Source: Lachnospiraceae bacterium
GTDB taxonomy: Bacteria; Bacillota; Clostridia; Lachnospirales; Lachnospiraceae
Length of the DNA stretch: 59,859 nucleotides
Direction: 5' to 3'
Assembly (NCBI GenBank): GCA_017479285.1
Contig: JAFVCL010000026.1
Span: forward strand, 1 to 59,859
The notes beneath the pieces were generated by a model. The model saw nothing but the letters and a program-made list of their open reading frames with translations, did no database searches and was not told the origin of the DNA. The position numbers were made by a program, and so were the translations under genes. This document shows, piece by piece, positions 25,124 to 33,488 of the stretch; the stretch's first letter is position 1, and each line of letters begins with the position of its first letter.

Positions 25124-28100
25124 AGTACAGGGCTTTAAGTCTTTTGCAAATAAGATCGTTTTCCAGTTCCACAACGGTATAACAGGTATCGTCGGGCCCA
25201 ACGGCTCCGGAAAGAGTAATGTGGCGGACGCGGTGCGCTGGGTTCTGGGAGAACAGAGCGTAAAGCAGCTCCGTGGCGGAACCATGACGGATGTTATCTT
25301 CTCCGGAACAGAGACGAGAAAACCTCTCAGCTATGCTTATGTGGCAATAACGCTTGATAATTCCGACCACGCCCTTCCCACGGATTACGAGGAGGTTACC
25401 ATCGCCAGAAGGCTTTACCGTTCGGGCGAGAGTGAATACCTTTTAAACGGTACGGCGTGCAGGCTTAAGGATGTAAACGAGCTGTTCTACGATACCGGTA
25501 TCGGTAAGGAGGGCTACTCCATTATCGGACAGGGCCAGATCGATAAGATCCTTTCCGGCAAGCCCGAGGAGAGGCGGGAGCTTTTCGACGAGGCGGCAGG
25601 TATCGTTAAATACAAGCGCCGTAAATCCGCGGCACTTAAAAAGCTTGAAAACGAGCAGAACAATCTTGTCAGGGTAAATGATATCTTAACCGAGCTGGAG
25701 CGCCAGGTCGGTCCTTTGGAGCGCCAGTCGGAGAAGGCAAAGCAGTATCTCAGCTTAAAGGAAAATCTTAAAACCCTTGATGTAAATACCTTCCTCCTTG
25801 AGCACGACAGGCTTAAGAACAATCTCTCCGATACGGAGGAAAAGCTTGAGTTTGCCAATAATGATCTCGCCGAGGTAAGAAAACAGTTTGACGGCGTCCG
25901 CGAGGAATATGACCGGATGGCGGGCGAGATATCCGAGCTGGACAGGGAGATTGAAAAGGCGAGAAACGAGCTCTCAAGCACGGACCTTAACAGGAGCCGT
26001 CTCGAGGGGGAGATAAACCTTTTAAAGGAAAAAATCCGCTCCGCCGGCGACAGCGATGCTTATTACATCGAAAGAAAAAATGCCATCAATGCGGAGATAG
26101 GGGAGCGAAAAGCCGAGAGGGATAAGATCCTTAACGACAACCGGGATTCCGATGAGCAGGCAAAGGAAATCGAGAAGACCGCAAAGGAGCTGGCGGATGC
26201 ACTTTCCGAGGTTCAGGGACAGATAGAGGATCTGAACAAACGGGTTGAGGACGGCAAAAACATTATTATCAACGAACTGAATTCCCGCTCGACCATAAAG
26301 GCAAAGATGAGCCGTTTCGATTCCATGAGTGAGCAGATCGGAGTCCGCAAGGCAGAGCTTAATTCAAGGCTTCTTCGGGTTAAATCCGATGAGGAGGAGC
26401 GGAAGGATACCATAAAGGCTCTCGAGGATGAGTTTGAGGCCGCGACAAAGAATATAAAGGCTGCGAATGAGAAATCCGTCTCTGTTGAAAATGAGATCGA
26501 ATCTCTCCGCGCCGAGATAAATAAAAAGGATGACGCCTTAAGACAGAACCAGAACCTGTACCACCAGGAAAAGACAAAGCTGCAGACCCTTCTTGATATC
26601 GCCGAGAGGTACGAGGGCTACGGCGGAAGCGTCAAGAAGGTTATGGAGCAGAAGGACAGCATCAAGGGTATTGTAGGTGTTGTTGCGGATATCATAAAGG
26701 TTGACAAGCGGTATGAGACGGCGATAGAGACGGCTCTGGGGGGAAATATCCAGAATATCGTCACAAAGGACGAGGAAACCGCTAAGAAGCTTATCGCATT
26801 TCTTAAAGAGGGTAGACTTGGAAGAGCAACCTTCCTTCCTCTCGACGCGGTCAAGAACCCCCAGAAGATAAAGGCTGTAGAGGTACTCGATGAAAAGGGC
26901 GTTCTCGGACTTGCCCATACTCTTGTGGAGACGGAGCCGGAATATGCCGATATCGCGGAAAGTCTTCTCGGAAGATTTGTTGTGGTGGATACTGTCGATA
27001 ACGCGACAAAGATAGCAAGAAAATATCATTACACAATCCGTATGGTAACTCTCGAGGGAGAGCTTCTTACCCCCGGCGGTGCCATAAGCGGAGGCGCATT
27101 CAAGAACAATACCAACTTCCTCGGAAAGCGCAGGGAGATAGCCGACCTTGAAAAGAGCGTAAAAAAACTGGAGAAGGATATCGAAGACGGGGACAGAGAG
27201 GTCAATTCCTTAAGGGATAAGCGGACGGAAAAGAGAACTGAATTAGAGCATATAAAGCTCGAAATCCAGGAGCTTACCATAAAGCAGAATACCGCAAGGA
27301 TAAACTTAAGCTCCGCGAGAGAACGAATGGAGGAGGAGTCGGAGAGCCTTCTTTCCCTCAGCAGGGAACAGCAGACCATCGATTCACAGCTGGTGGAGAT
27401 AAAGGAAGGCCGTGAAGCAGCCCTGGAGGAGCTTAAGACCAGCGAGGAGCTCGAGGAGAAGACCCAGGAGGAGGTTAAAAAGCTTTCAGCGCTCCTTGAG
27501 GATAAGCATAAAGAGGAGAGCGAGGCTGCCGCAAAGGTCAACGCATTCGAGGTAGAAGTCTCAAAGATGCGCCAGGCCCAGAGCTTTAAACAGGCAAACC
27601 TTGAAAGAATAGACTCGGAACTCGCTAAATCGGAGGAGGAGCTTGGAGCCGTTCTCTCCGCTCTTGAAGCCAACGCAAAATCTGTGGAGGAGAACAGGAC
27701 AAGGATATCCGAAATCGAAACGACCATCGAGAAATCATATTCTGTGGCAGAAGAGCGCCAGATGCAGATGCAGGAGAATATGAAAAAGAAAAACGAGCTT
27801 GCATCCAGGCAGAAGTCATTCTTTGAAGACCGCGAGGCTTTGTCCTCAAAGATGACCTCCCTCGACAAGGAGGTGTTCCGTCTCAATTCACAGAAGGAAA
27901 GAACCGAGGAATCCATCGAGAGCCATATAAATTATATGTGGGATGAGTACCAGATAACGCTTTCCGCCGCCGCCGAGATAAGGGACGAAACCATGACGGA
28001 TCTTACGGTCATGAAGCGTGATATCGGGGAGATAAAGGACAAGATAAGGCGCCTCGGAGATGTTAATGTCAACGCGATAGAGGAATTCAAGGAAATCTCC

Positions 28101-28664
28101 GGAAGATACAATACGATGAAGACCCAGCAGACCGATCTTGTACAGGCTGCGGAGACCTTAAAGGGTATCATCGAGGAGCTTGACAGTGCCATGAGAAAGC
28201 AGTTTACGGAGAAGTTTGCCGAGATAAGCGACGAGTACGACAGGGTGTTCAAGGAACTGTTCGGCGGAGGTAAGGGAACCCTTGAGCTTATGGAGGATGA
28301 GGATATTCTCGAGGCGGGCATAAAGATAATCGCCCAGCCCCCGGGAAAGAAGCTGCAGAATATGATGCAGCTCTCCGGCGGTGAGAAGGCTCTCTCGGCA
28401 ATCGCGCTCATGTTTGCAATCCAGAACCTCAAGCCTTCGCCTTTCTGTCTTCTTGACGAGATAGAGGCGGCGCTTGATGATTCAAATGTGGGGCGCTTCG
28501 CCAAGTATCTGCATAAGCTGACAAAGAACACGCAGTTCATCGTTATAACACACAGGCGCGGCACTATGGAAAATGTGGACCGCCTCTACGGTATTACGAT
28601 GCAGGAGAAGGGCGTATCCACGCTTGTATCCGTAAATCTTATCGAGAAGGATCTTGATGAGTAG
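25104..28664 (+). CDS. smc: Chromosome partition protein SMC
   Basis: 1186 residues, the canonical length. It is an ATP-driven condensin ring that organises and segregates the chromosome with ScpA and ScpB. Walker A GPNGSGKS (31-38), first coiled coil (about 170-500), hinge (about 505-660, with GGAISGG-type glycines), return coiled coil (about 670-1000), ABC signature LSGGEKALSA (1090-1099) and Walker B LLDEIEAALDD (about 1116) are in the expected order. It overlaps rnc and is followed by ftsY after 15 bases. Confidence 0.97.
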   Translation: MFLKSIEVQGFKSFANKIVFQFHNGITGIVGPNGSGKSNVADAVRWVLGEQSVKQLRGGTMTDVIFSGTETRKPLSYAYVAITLDNSDHALPTDYEEVTIARRLYRSGESEYLLNGTACRLKDVNELFYDTGIGKEGYSIIGQGQIDKILSGKPEERRELFDEAAGIVKYKRRKSAALKKLENEQNNLVRVNDILTELERQVGPLERQSEKAKQYLSLKENLKTLDVNTFLLEHDRLKNNLSDTEEKLEFANNDLAEVRKQFDGVREEYDRMAGEISELDREIEKARNELSSTDLNRSRLEGEINLLKEKIRSAGDSDAYYIERKNAINAEIGERKAERDKILNDNRDSDEQAKEIEKTAKELADALSEVQGQIEDLNKRVEDGKNIIINELNSRSTIKAKMSRFDSMSEQIGVRKAELNSRLLRVKSDEEERKDTIKALEDEFEAATKNIKAANEKSVSVENEIESLRAEINKKDDALRQNQNLYHQEKTKLQTLLDIAERYEGYGGSVKKVMEQKDSIKGIVGVVADIIKVDKRYETAIETALGGNIQNIVTKDEETAKKLIAFLKEGRLGRATFLPLDAVKNPQKIKAVEVLDEKGVLGLAHTLVETEPEYADIAESLLGRFVVVDTVDNATKIARKYHYTIRMVTLEGELLTPGGAISGGAFKNNTNFLGKRREIADLEKSVKKLEKDIEDGDREVNSLRDKRTEKRTELEHIKLEIQELTIKQNTARINLSSARERMEEESESLLSLSREQQTIDSQLVEIKEGREAALEELKTSEELEEKTQEEVKKLSALLEDKHKEESEAAAKVNAFEVEVSKMRQAQSFKQANLERIDSELAKSEEELGAVLSALEANAKSVEENRTRISEIETTIEKSYSVAEERQMQMQENMKKKNELASRQKSFFEDREALSSKMTSLDKEVFRLNSQKERTEESIESHINYMWDEYQITLSAAAEIRDETMTDLTVMKRDIGEIKDKIRRLGDVNVNAIEEFKEISGRYNTMKTQQTDLVQAAETLKGIIEELDSAMRKQFTEKFAEISDEYDRVFKELFGGGKGTLELMEDEDILEAGIKIIAQPPGKKLQNMMQLSGGEKALSAIALMFAIQNLKPSPFCLLDEIEAALDDSNVGRFAKYLHKLTKNTQFIVITHRRGTMENVDRLYGITMQEKGVSTLVSVNLIEKDLDE

Positions 28665-28679
28665 GTGAGGGATAAAAAT

Positions 28680-29687
28680 ATGTGGTTTTTTGGAAAGAAG
28701 AATACTGAAGAGAAGAATACTGAAGAGAAGAACACTGAAGAGAAGAATACCGAGGAGCAGAATAACGCAGAGGAGCCGGGAAAGGGGTTCTTTGCCCGTC
28801 TTAAGGAAGGACTTACCAAGACCCGTGACAGCTTTGCAAAGAGCCTGAGCAATGCGTTTACCGCTTCGGAGATCGATGATGATTTCTATGAGGAACTCGA
28901 AGAAATCCTTATTATGGCGGATATCGGAGTTACCGCCACTGAAAGCATTATTGATGATCTTAAAGCAAGAGTAAAAAAGGATCATCTTAAAAAGACCGAG
29001 GAGTGCCGGGATATCCTTAAGGAATCCATAAAGGCACAGATGAAGGTTGAGGAGACGGAGTACAGGTTCGAGTCCGAGAAATCGATAATTATGGTTATCG
29101 GTGTAAACGGAGTCGGAAAGACAACTACCGTCGGAAAGCTTGCCTCTAAATTTAAGGCACAGGGAAAGAAGGTTTTAATTGCAGCCGCGGACACCTTCAG
29201 AGCGGCCGCCAGCGAGCAGCTTGAGGTCTGGGCGGACAGGGCGGGTGTTCCCATCGTCGGTTCTACCGGAGGCGCAGACCCGGCAAGCGTGGTTTTTGAT
29301 GCGGTTTCCGCATGCAAGGCAAGAGGAGTTGATATTCTCCTTATCGATACTGCAGGGCGTCTTCACAACAAGAAGAATCTCATGGAGGAGCTCCGCAAGA
29401 TGGACAAGATCATTTCAAGGGAGTTTCCGGATGCGCACAGGGAGAATCTTATAGTTCTTGACGGAACCACAGGACAGAATGCTCTTATCCAGGCTAAGGA
29501 GTTTTCAGAGGTCGCTCCGCTTACAGGTATTGTTTTGACAAAGATGGACGGAACCGCGAAGGGCGGCATTGCCGTTGCGATACAGTCGGAGCTTGATATT
29601 CCGGTTAAATATATCGGAGTGGGCGAGCATATCGACGATCTGCAGAAGTTTGATCCCGATGCATTTGTAGAGGCAATTTTCAATTAG
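28680..29687 (+). CDS. ftsY: Signal recognition particle receptor FtsY
   Basis: 335 residues from the ATG at 28680, with GGTGAGG nine bases upstream. FtsY is the membrane-associated SRP receptor GTPase that docks Ffh-ribosome complexes at the translocon. The G1 motif GVNGVGKTTTVGKL, DTAGRL, TKMDG and the GVGEHIDDL end are visible. The N-terminal region is short and begins WFFGK followed by four KNTEE repeats. Its partner gene ffh is at 36335, separated by the accessory patch. Confidence 0.96.
   Translation: MWFFGKKNTEEKNTEEKNTEEKNTEEQNNAEEPGKGFFARLKEGLTKTRDSFAKSLSNAFTASEIDDDFYEELEEILIMADIGVTATESIIDDLKARVKKDHLKKTEECRDILKESIKAQMKVEETEYRFESEKSIIMVIGVNGVGKTTTVGKLASKFKAQGKKVLIAAADTFRAAASEQLEVWADRAGVPIVGSTGGADPASVVFDAVSACKARGVDILLIDTAGRLHNKKNLMEELRKMDKIISREFPDAHRENLIVLDGTTGQNALIQAKEFSEVAPLTGIVLTKMDGTAKGGIAVAIQSELDIPVKYIGVGEHIDDLQKFDPDAFVEAIFN
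28698..28757 (+). repeat. Four 15-base tandem repeats at the ftsY 5' end
   Basis: The unit AAGAATACTGAAGAG occurs four times (28698-28757) with one change in copy 3 and two in copy 4. It encodes KNTEE x4 at FtsY residues 7-26, in the acidic membrane-interaction N-terminus. It is likely to vary in copy number among strains without breaking the frame. Confidence 0.95.
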
Positions 29688-29703
29688 AAAAGAGGAAGAT
29701 GAA

Positions 29704-30927
29704 ATGGATAAGGAAATGCTTACACTTGACGCTTTTGAGGAGGCAACCGAGGTTGTCCAGAAGGTTACTTCCGAAACTAAACTTGTATATTCGGAGTATT
29801 TCAGCGCGAAATACGGAAACAAGATATATTTTAAGCCGGAGAATATGCAGTATACCGGAGCATACAAGCTTCGCGGCGCATATTACAAGATGAGTCTTTT
29901 GAGCGATGAGGACAGGGCAAAGGGCGTTATAACCGCCTCCGCTGGAAACCATGCCCAGGGTGTCGCTTACGCAGCCAAAGCCTTCGGCGCAAAGGCGACC
30001 ATCGTAATGCCGACCACAACTCCGCTTATAAAGGTAAACCGTACCAAGGGCTACGGAGCAGAGGTTATCCTTCATGGGGATGTGTATGACGAAGCTTGTG
30101 CAAAGGCTTACGAGCTTGCGGAAAAGAATGGTTATACCTTCGTTCATCCCTTTGACGATCTTACGGTTGCCACAGGACAGGGTACCATCGCCATGGAGAT
30201 AGTTAAAGAGCTTCCTCTTGTGGATTATATTCTTGTTCCCATCGGGGGAGGTGGGCTTGCGACTGGTGTATCGACACTTGCAAAGCTTCTTAATCCGAAG
30301 ATAAAGGTTATCGGTGTGGAGCCTGCCGGTGCCGCCTGTATGAAGGCTTCCTTTGAGGCAGGAAAGGTTGTTACCCTTCCCGTAGTAAATACGATAGCCG
30401 ATGGTACAGCGGTAAAGACCCCGGGTGAAAAGCTTTTCCCTTATTTACAGCAAAATCTTGATGATATCATAACCGTTGAGGACGCCGATCTTGTGGTGGC
30501 ATTCCTTGATATGGTCGAAAACCACAAGATGATCGTTGAAAATTCCGGCCTTCTTTCAGTTGCCGCGCTTAAGCAGTTAAATGTAAAGGATAAAAGAGTC
30601 GTGTCCATACTCAGCGGCGGAAATATGGATGTTATTACAATGTCCTCCGTTGTTCAGCAGGGACTTATATTGAGAGACAGGATCTTTACCGTTTCCGTAC
30701 TTCTTCCCGACAAGCCGGGTGAGCTTTCGAGGGTATCCGGAATTATCGCCGGCGTAAACGGAAATGTTATCAAGCTTGAGCATAACCAGTTTGTTTCCAT
30801 AAACAGAAACGCCGCCGTAGAGCTGCGCATTACCCTCGAAGCTTTCGGCACGGACCACAAAAAGGAGATAATCGCCGCTCTTGAAAAGGAAGGCTATAAA
30901 CCCAAGGTGGTTTCAACGAATATATAA
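29704..30927 (+). CDS. ilvA: Threonine ammonia-lyase (threonine dehydratase)
   Basis: 407 residues. A PLP fold-type II enzyme that deaminates threonine to 2-oxobutyrate. The PLP lysine is Lys55 in GAYKLRGAYY, and the phosphate loop is GGGGLATG (about 182-189). A single C-terminal ACT-like domain (about 325-405; VSVLLPDKPGELSRVSGI) indicates the shorter one-ACT type. By family knowledge this can be either biosynthetic (feeding isoleucine) or catabolic; no other ilv gene is nearby. It lies 16 bases after ftsY with GAGGAAG upstream, so it is probably the last gene of that transcript. Confidence 0.93.
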   Translation: MDKEMLTLDAFEEATEVVQKVTSETKLVYSEYFSAKYGNKIYFKPENMQYTGAYKLRGAYYKMSLLSDEDRAKGVITASAGNHAQGVAYAAKAFGAKATIVMPTTTPLIKVNRTKGYGAEVILHGDVYDEACAKAYELAEKNGYTFVHPFDDLTVATGQGTIAMEIVKELPLVDYILVPIGGGGLATGVSTLAKLLNPKIKVIGVEPAGAACMKASFEAGKVVTLPVVNTIADGTAVKTPGEKLFPYLQQNLDDIITVEDADLVVAFLDMVENHKMIVENSGLLSVAALKQLNVKDKRVVSILSGGNMDVITMSSVVQQGLILRDRIFTVSVLLPDKPGELSRVSGIIAGVNGNVIKLEHNQFVSINRNAAVELRITLEAFGTDHKKEIIAALEKEGYKPKVVSTNI

Positions 30928-30966
30928 TTTTGATTTATAAAAGATTTCATGGTCAATAGAACTATA

Positions 30967-30996
30967 ATGTCCGAAGAGCATTTGTTCTTCGGACAT
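30967..30996. other. Perfect 11-bp inverted repeat after ilvA
   Basis: ATGTCCGAAGA (30967-30977) and TCTTCGGACAT (30986-30996) with an 8-base loop. No T tract follows on either strand, so it is not a standard intrinsic terminator. It could be an operator, an RNA-stability hairpin or a Rho-assisted end. Confidence 0.7.
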
Positions 30997-31061
30997 ATTC
31001 ATTGGAGGCTTTTATGAGTATCCGGACTCGAGAATTATTGAGCTTGATAAAAAATTAATCG

Positions 31062-31274
31062 GTGATACGCTTTACCGGACCGCTTGATGATGAAGGAAAG
31101 AACTGTATTCGAGAGATATGTGAGAATGCCAAGGCCGGAAATAGTTATGTTTACGATATTATGGATATGATATCTGAGGAATTGTCTCCATACTTTGAAG
31201 GGCAGAGAAGCGCAGAAAAGACGGCGGAGATTTTAAACAGCAGGGTACAGCTTTATCTTGATGAGAACAGTTAA
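31062..31274 (+). pseudogene. Remnant: C-terminus of an extracellular solute-binding protein
   Basis: The 70-residue reading frame ends GQRSAEKTAEILNSRVQLYL followed by DENS. It aligns over about 60 residues with the end of the solute-binding protein at 33489-35860 (GQKTAEETARIIDSRVQLYL, DENR). This C-terminal helix pattern is typical of family 1 ABC solute-binding proteins of Clostridia. The rest of the protein is missing. In the same frame a short start with a good ribosome site (ATG 31014, GGAGG at 31004) encodes 14 codons and then a TAA. The last 40 bases also match the other gene closely at DNA level. I call it a decayed fragment. The 463-base interval 30928-31390 holds only this, the hairpin at 30967 and a promoter. 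Confidence 0.75.
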
Positions 31275-31311
31275 GCTATATTTAAGTTTTTTATAAGTAT
31301 ATAAAAACAAT

Positions 31312-31341
31312 TAGACAACATCTATCCTCTTAGAGTATAAT
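31312..31341 (+). promoter_or_regulatory. Candidate promoter of the chemoreceptor gene
   Basis: TAGACA (31312-31317), an 18-base spacer and TATAAT (31336-31341). It does not resemble a sigma-28 flagellar promoter. The predicted leader is about 43 bases before the TTG at 31391. Confidence 0.6.
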
Positions 31342-31390
31342 ATCAGTACTACACATTAACTGTTCTATGATTTTACAGGAGGGTACAGAT

Positions 31391-33448
31391 TTGAAGAGTA
31401 TAAAGACAAAGATGCTTATAACTCTTTTGCCTTTGTTTGCGATAGTATTGATTCTTATGGCGGCATTCAGCTTACAGGAGAGCCGTACGATAATCACGCA
31501 GCAGGCAAAAGATATCGCTGACGGAAAGCTTGAAGCGGTTATCAATGATATGGACGGGGAACTTAATGTTATAAGATATACCGCCCTTGATATCGCAAGT
31601 GCCGTTTCGGCCACCTACAAGACTGCAAAGGAGGTCGATTTTGAGCTGATGCTGACGAGGATCATAGACGGTAACGATATGATCTCCGGTTCAGGTCTCT
31701 GGTTTGAGCCTTATGCTTTTGATGAGGGACTTAAGTACTATGGTCCGTATTATTATGTCGACGGCGAAGATATAGTCCTTACCATGGATTACAGCAACGA
31801 GGATTACGATTACTTCGGTGAGGAATACTATATTAACGCGACAAAGCTGGGATTCGGAGAGGCAAAGATCACCGATCCTTATTACGACCCGGTTTCCGCA
31901 ACGGTTATGGCTACCTGCTCTGCGCCGATTTTCGATGAAAACAAGAATTATATCGGCTGTGTTACCGTGGACATCCAGCTTGGCTCCATCGAGGAGGCTG
32001 TGGGCAGTATTACCATGGGAGAGACGGGCTCGGCAATGCTGACGACCTCCAGCGGTGTATTTCTTTATCACAGGGATACCACCAAGTCGGAAAACGGGGA
32101 AAACATACTCGAAGATTCCAATAAATCCCTTGCGGGGCTTGGAAATACCGTTCTTTCCAATGACAAGGGAACGGGGACTTATACTGACGGAAGCGTAAAG
32201 TATGATGTATTCTATTCCACCCTTCCCGAGGTTGGATGGAAGCTTATGCTCCAGATTGACGATAAGGAGCTCTTATCAAATGTGTATAAGATGCTTAATA
32301 TTATGATCGCTATCCTTGTTATCGCCCTTGCGGTGGGAGCTGTGGTCATATTCTTAGTTATAAATGCGGTTACAAAACAGCTTGCAAAGGTTTCCGTGTT
32401 TGCGGGTGAGCTTGCTTCCGGCGACTTTACCATTCCCCAGCTTAACATTAAGTCAAAGGATGAGGTCGGAAAGGTCAGCGATGCTCTAAATAACATGTAT
32501 TCCAGCAATAAAACCATCATTCAGGGCATTGCAAAGGAATCCTATGATGTGAACGAGGTTTCAACCACACTCGGAGCCATGTCGCAGGAGCTTAACGCGG
32601 AATTTGAGAAGATCCGTGAGAATATGGCTGTTGTAAATGACGCAATGATGATGACCGGTGCCGCGACCGAGGAGGTAAGCGCTTCTGTTGCGGATGTAAA
32701 TGAGTCTGTGAGAGGACTCGCGGAAGAGACCGCCACCACAAAGAAGGAGGTTGACCGCATAACAAGGCGCGCTAGGGAAATCCGTGAAAAGAGCGGAAAG
32801 GCACATGATGAGGCTATCTCTATCGCAAATCTCAGAAGAGAAGAGCTTGAGCATGCTAATTCCAAGGCTGCCGTAGTAAACGAGATAGATACTCTTGCTT
32901 CCACAATCTCCGAGATTGCGGAGCAGATAAACCTTCTTTCGCTTAACGCTTCCATTGAGGCGGCGAGAGCGGGTGAAGCCGGAAGAGGTTTCGCTGTCGT
33001 TGCCACGGAGATAAACAAGCTTGCATCGGAGACTGCGGATGCGGTCGAAAAGATAAAGGGAACAACAAGCGAGATTCAGAATGCCTTTATGGAAATGTCC
33101 GAAGGCTCAAATAAGCTGCTTTCCTTTGTTACGGAGACCGTTACGCCTGACTATGACAATTTTGTGGAGGTCGGACATCAGTACGGGGATGATGCCGCGC
33201 TGTTCGGTAAGCTTGCTTCCCAGATAGAAGAGATGACCGGAATGATAAGCAACTCCATGAATGAGGTTAACGACGCGGTTGCGAGCATAGCAGAATCCAC
33301 CCAGGATACTTCAAGTAAATCCGCCGAGATAACCGATTCGGTAAACAATGTTTCCGGCGCGGTGGAGAGCGTTGCGGATATGGCTCAGCAGCAGCAGAAG
33401 ACTGCTTACAACCTTATCGATATCGTAAATAATTTCAAGCTTGAATAA
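31391..33448 (+). CDS. Methyl-accepting chemotaxis protein with dCache-type sensor
   Basis: 685 residues from a TTG start at 31391. AGGAGGG lies seven bases before it, whereas an ATG at 31367 would put that site inside the gene. Membrane segment 1 (about 8-27), an extracytoplasmic double-Cache-like domain (about 30-295; [39 protein letters not shown]), membrane segment 2 (about 302-326), a HAMP region and a long cytoplasmic coiled coil follow. The signalling tip (about 507-560) is the highly conserved segment with [20 protein letters not shown]. The ligand is probably a small organic molecule such as an amino acid. The flanking broken solute-binding gene may once have been a partner. No CheR-docking pentapeptide is at the C-terminus. 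Confidence 0.93.
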   Translation: MKSIKTKMLITLLPLFAIVLILMAAFSLQESRTIITQQAKDIADGKLEAVINDMDGELNVIRYTALDIASAVSATYKTAKEVDFELMLTRIIDGNDMISGSGLWFEPYAFDEGLKYYGPYYYVDGEDIVLTMDYSNEDYDYFGEEYYINATKLGFGEAKITDPYYDPVSATVMATCSAPIFDENKNYIGCVTVDIQLGSIEEAVGSITMGETGSAMLTTSSGVFLYHRDTTKSENGENILEDSNKSLAGLGNTVLSNDKGTGTYTDGSVKYDVFYSTLPEVGWKLMLQIDDKELLSNVYKMLNIMIAILVIALAVGAVVIFLVINAVTKQLAKVSVFAGELASGDFTIPQLNIKSKDEVGKVSDALNNMYSSNKTIIQGIAKESYDVNEVSTTLGAMSQELNAEFEKIRENMAVVNDAMMMTGAATEEVSASVADVNESVRGLAEETATTKKEVDRITRRAREIREKSGKAHDEAISIANLRREELEHANSKAAVVNEIDTLASTISEIAEQINLLSLNASIEAARAGEAGRGFAVVATEINKLASETADAVEKIKGTTSEIQNAFMEMSEGSNKLLSFVTETVTPDYDNFVEVGHQYGDDAALFGKLASQIEEMTGMISNSMNEVNDAVASIAESTQDTSSKSAEITDSVNNVSGAVESVADMAQQQQKTAYNLIDIVNNFKLE

Positions 33449-33488
33449 TTTCGGGTTTTAAAGAAGGAATAATAGTGTGGGGGATAAT

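Noticed and set aside
27029-27916. A 295-codon minus-strand open frame inside smc.
   Set aside because: Ser/Phe-rich low-complexity shadow of the SMC coiled-coil codons. The + strand protein is unmistakable.
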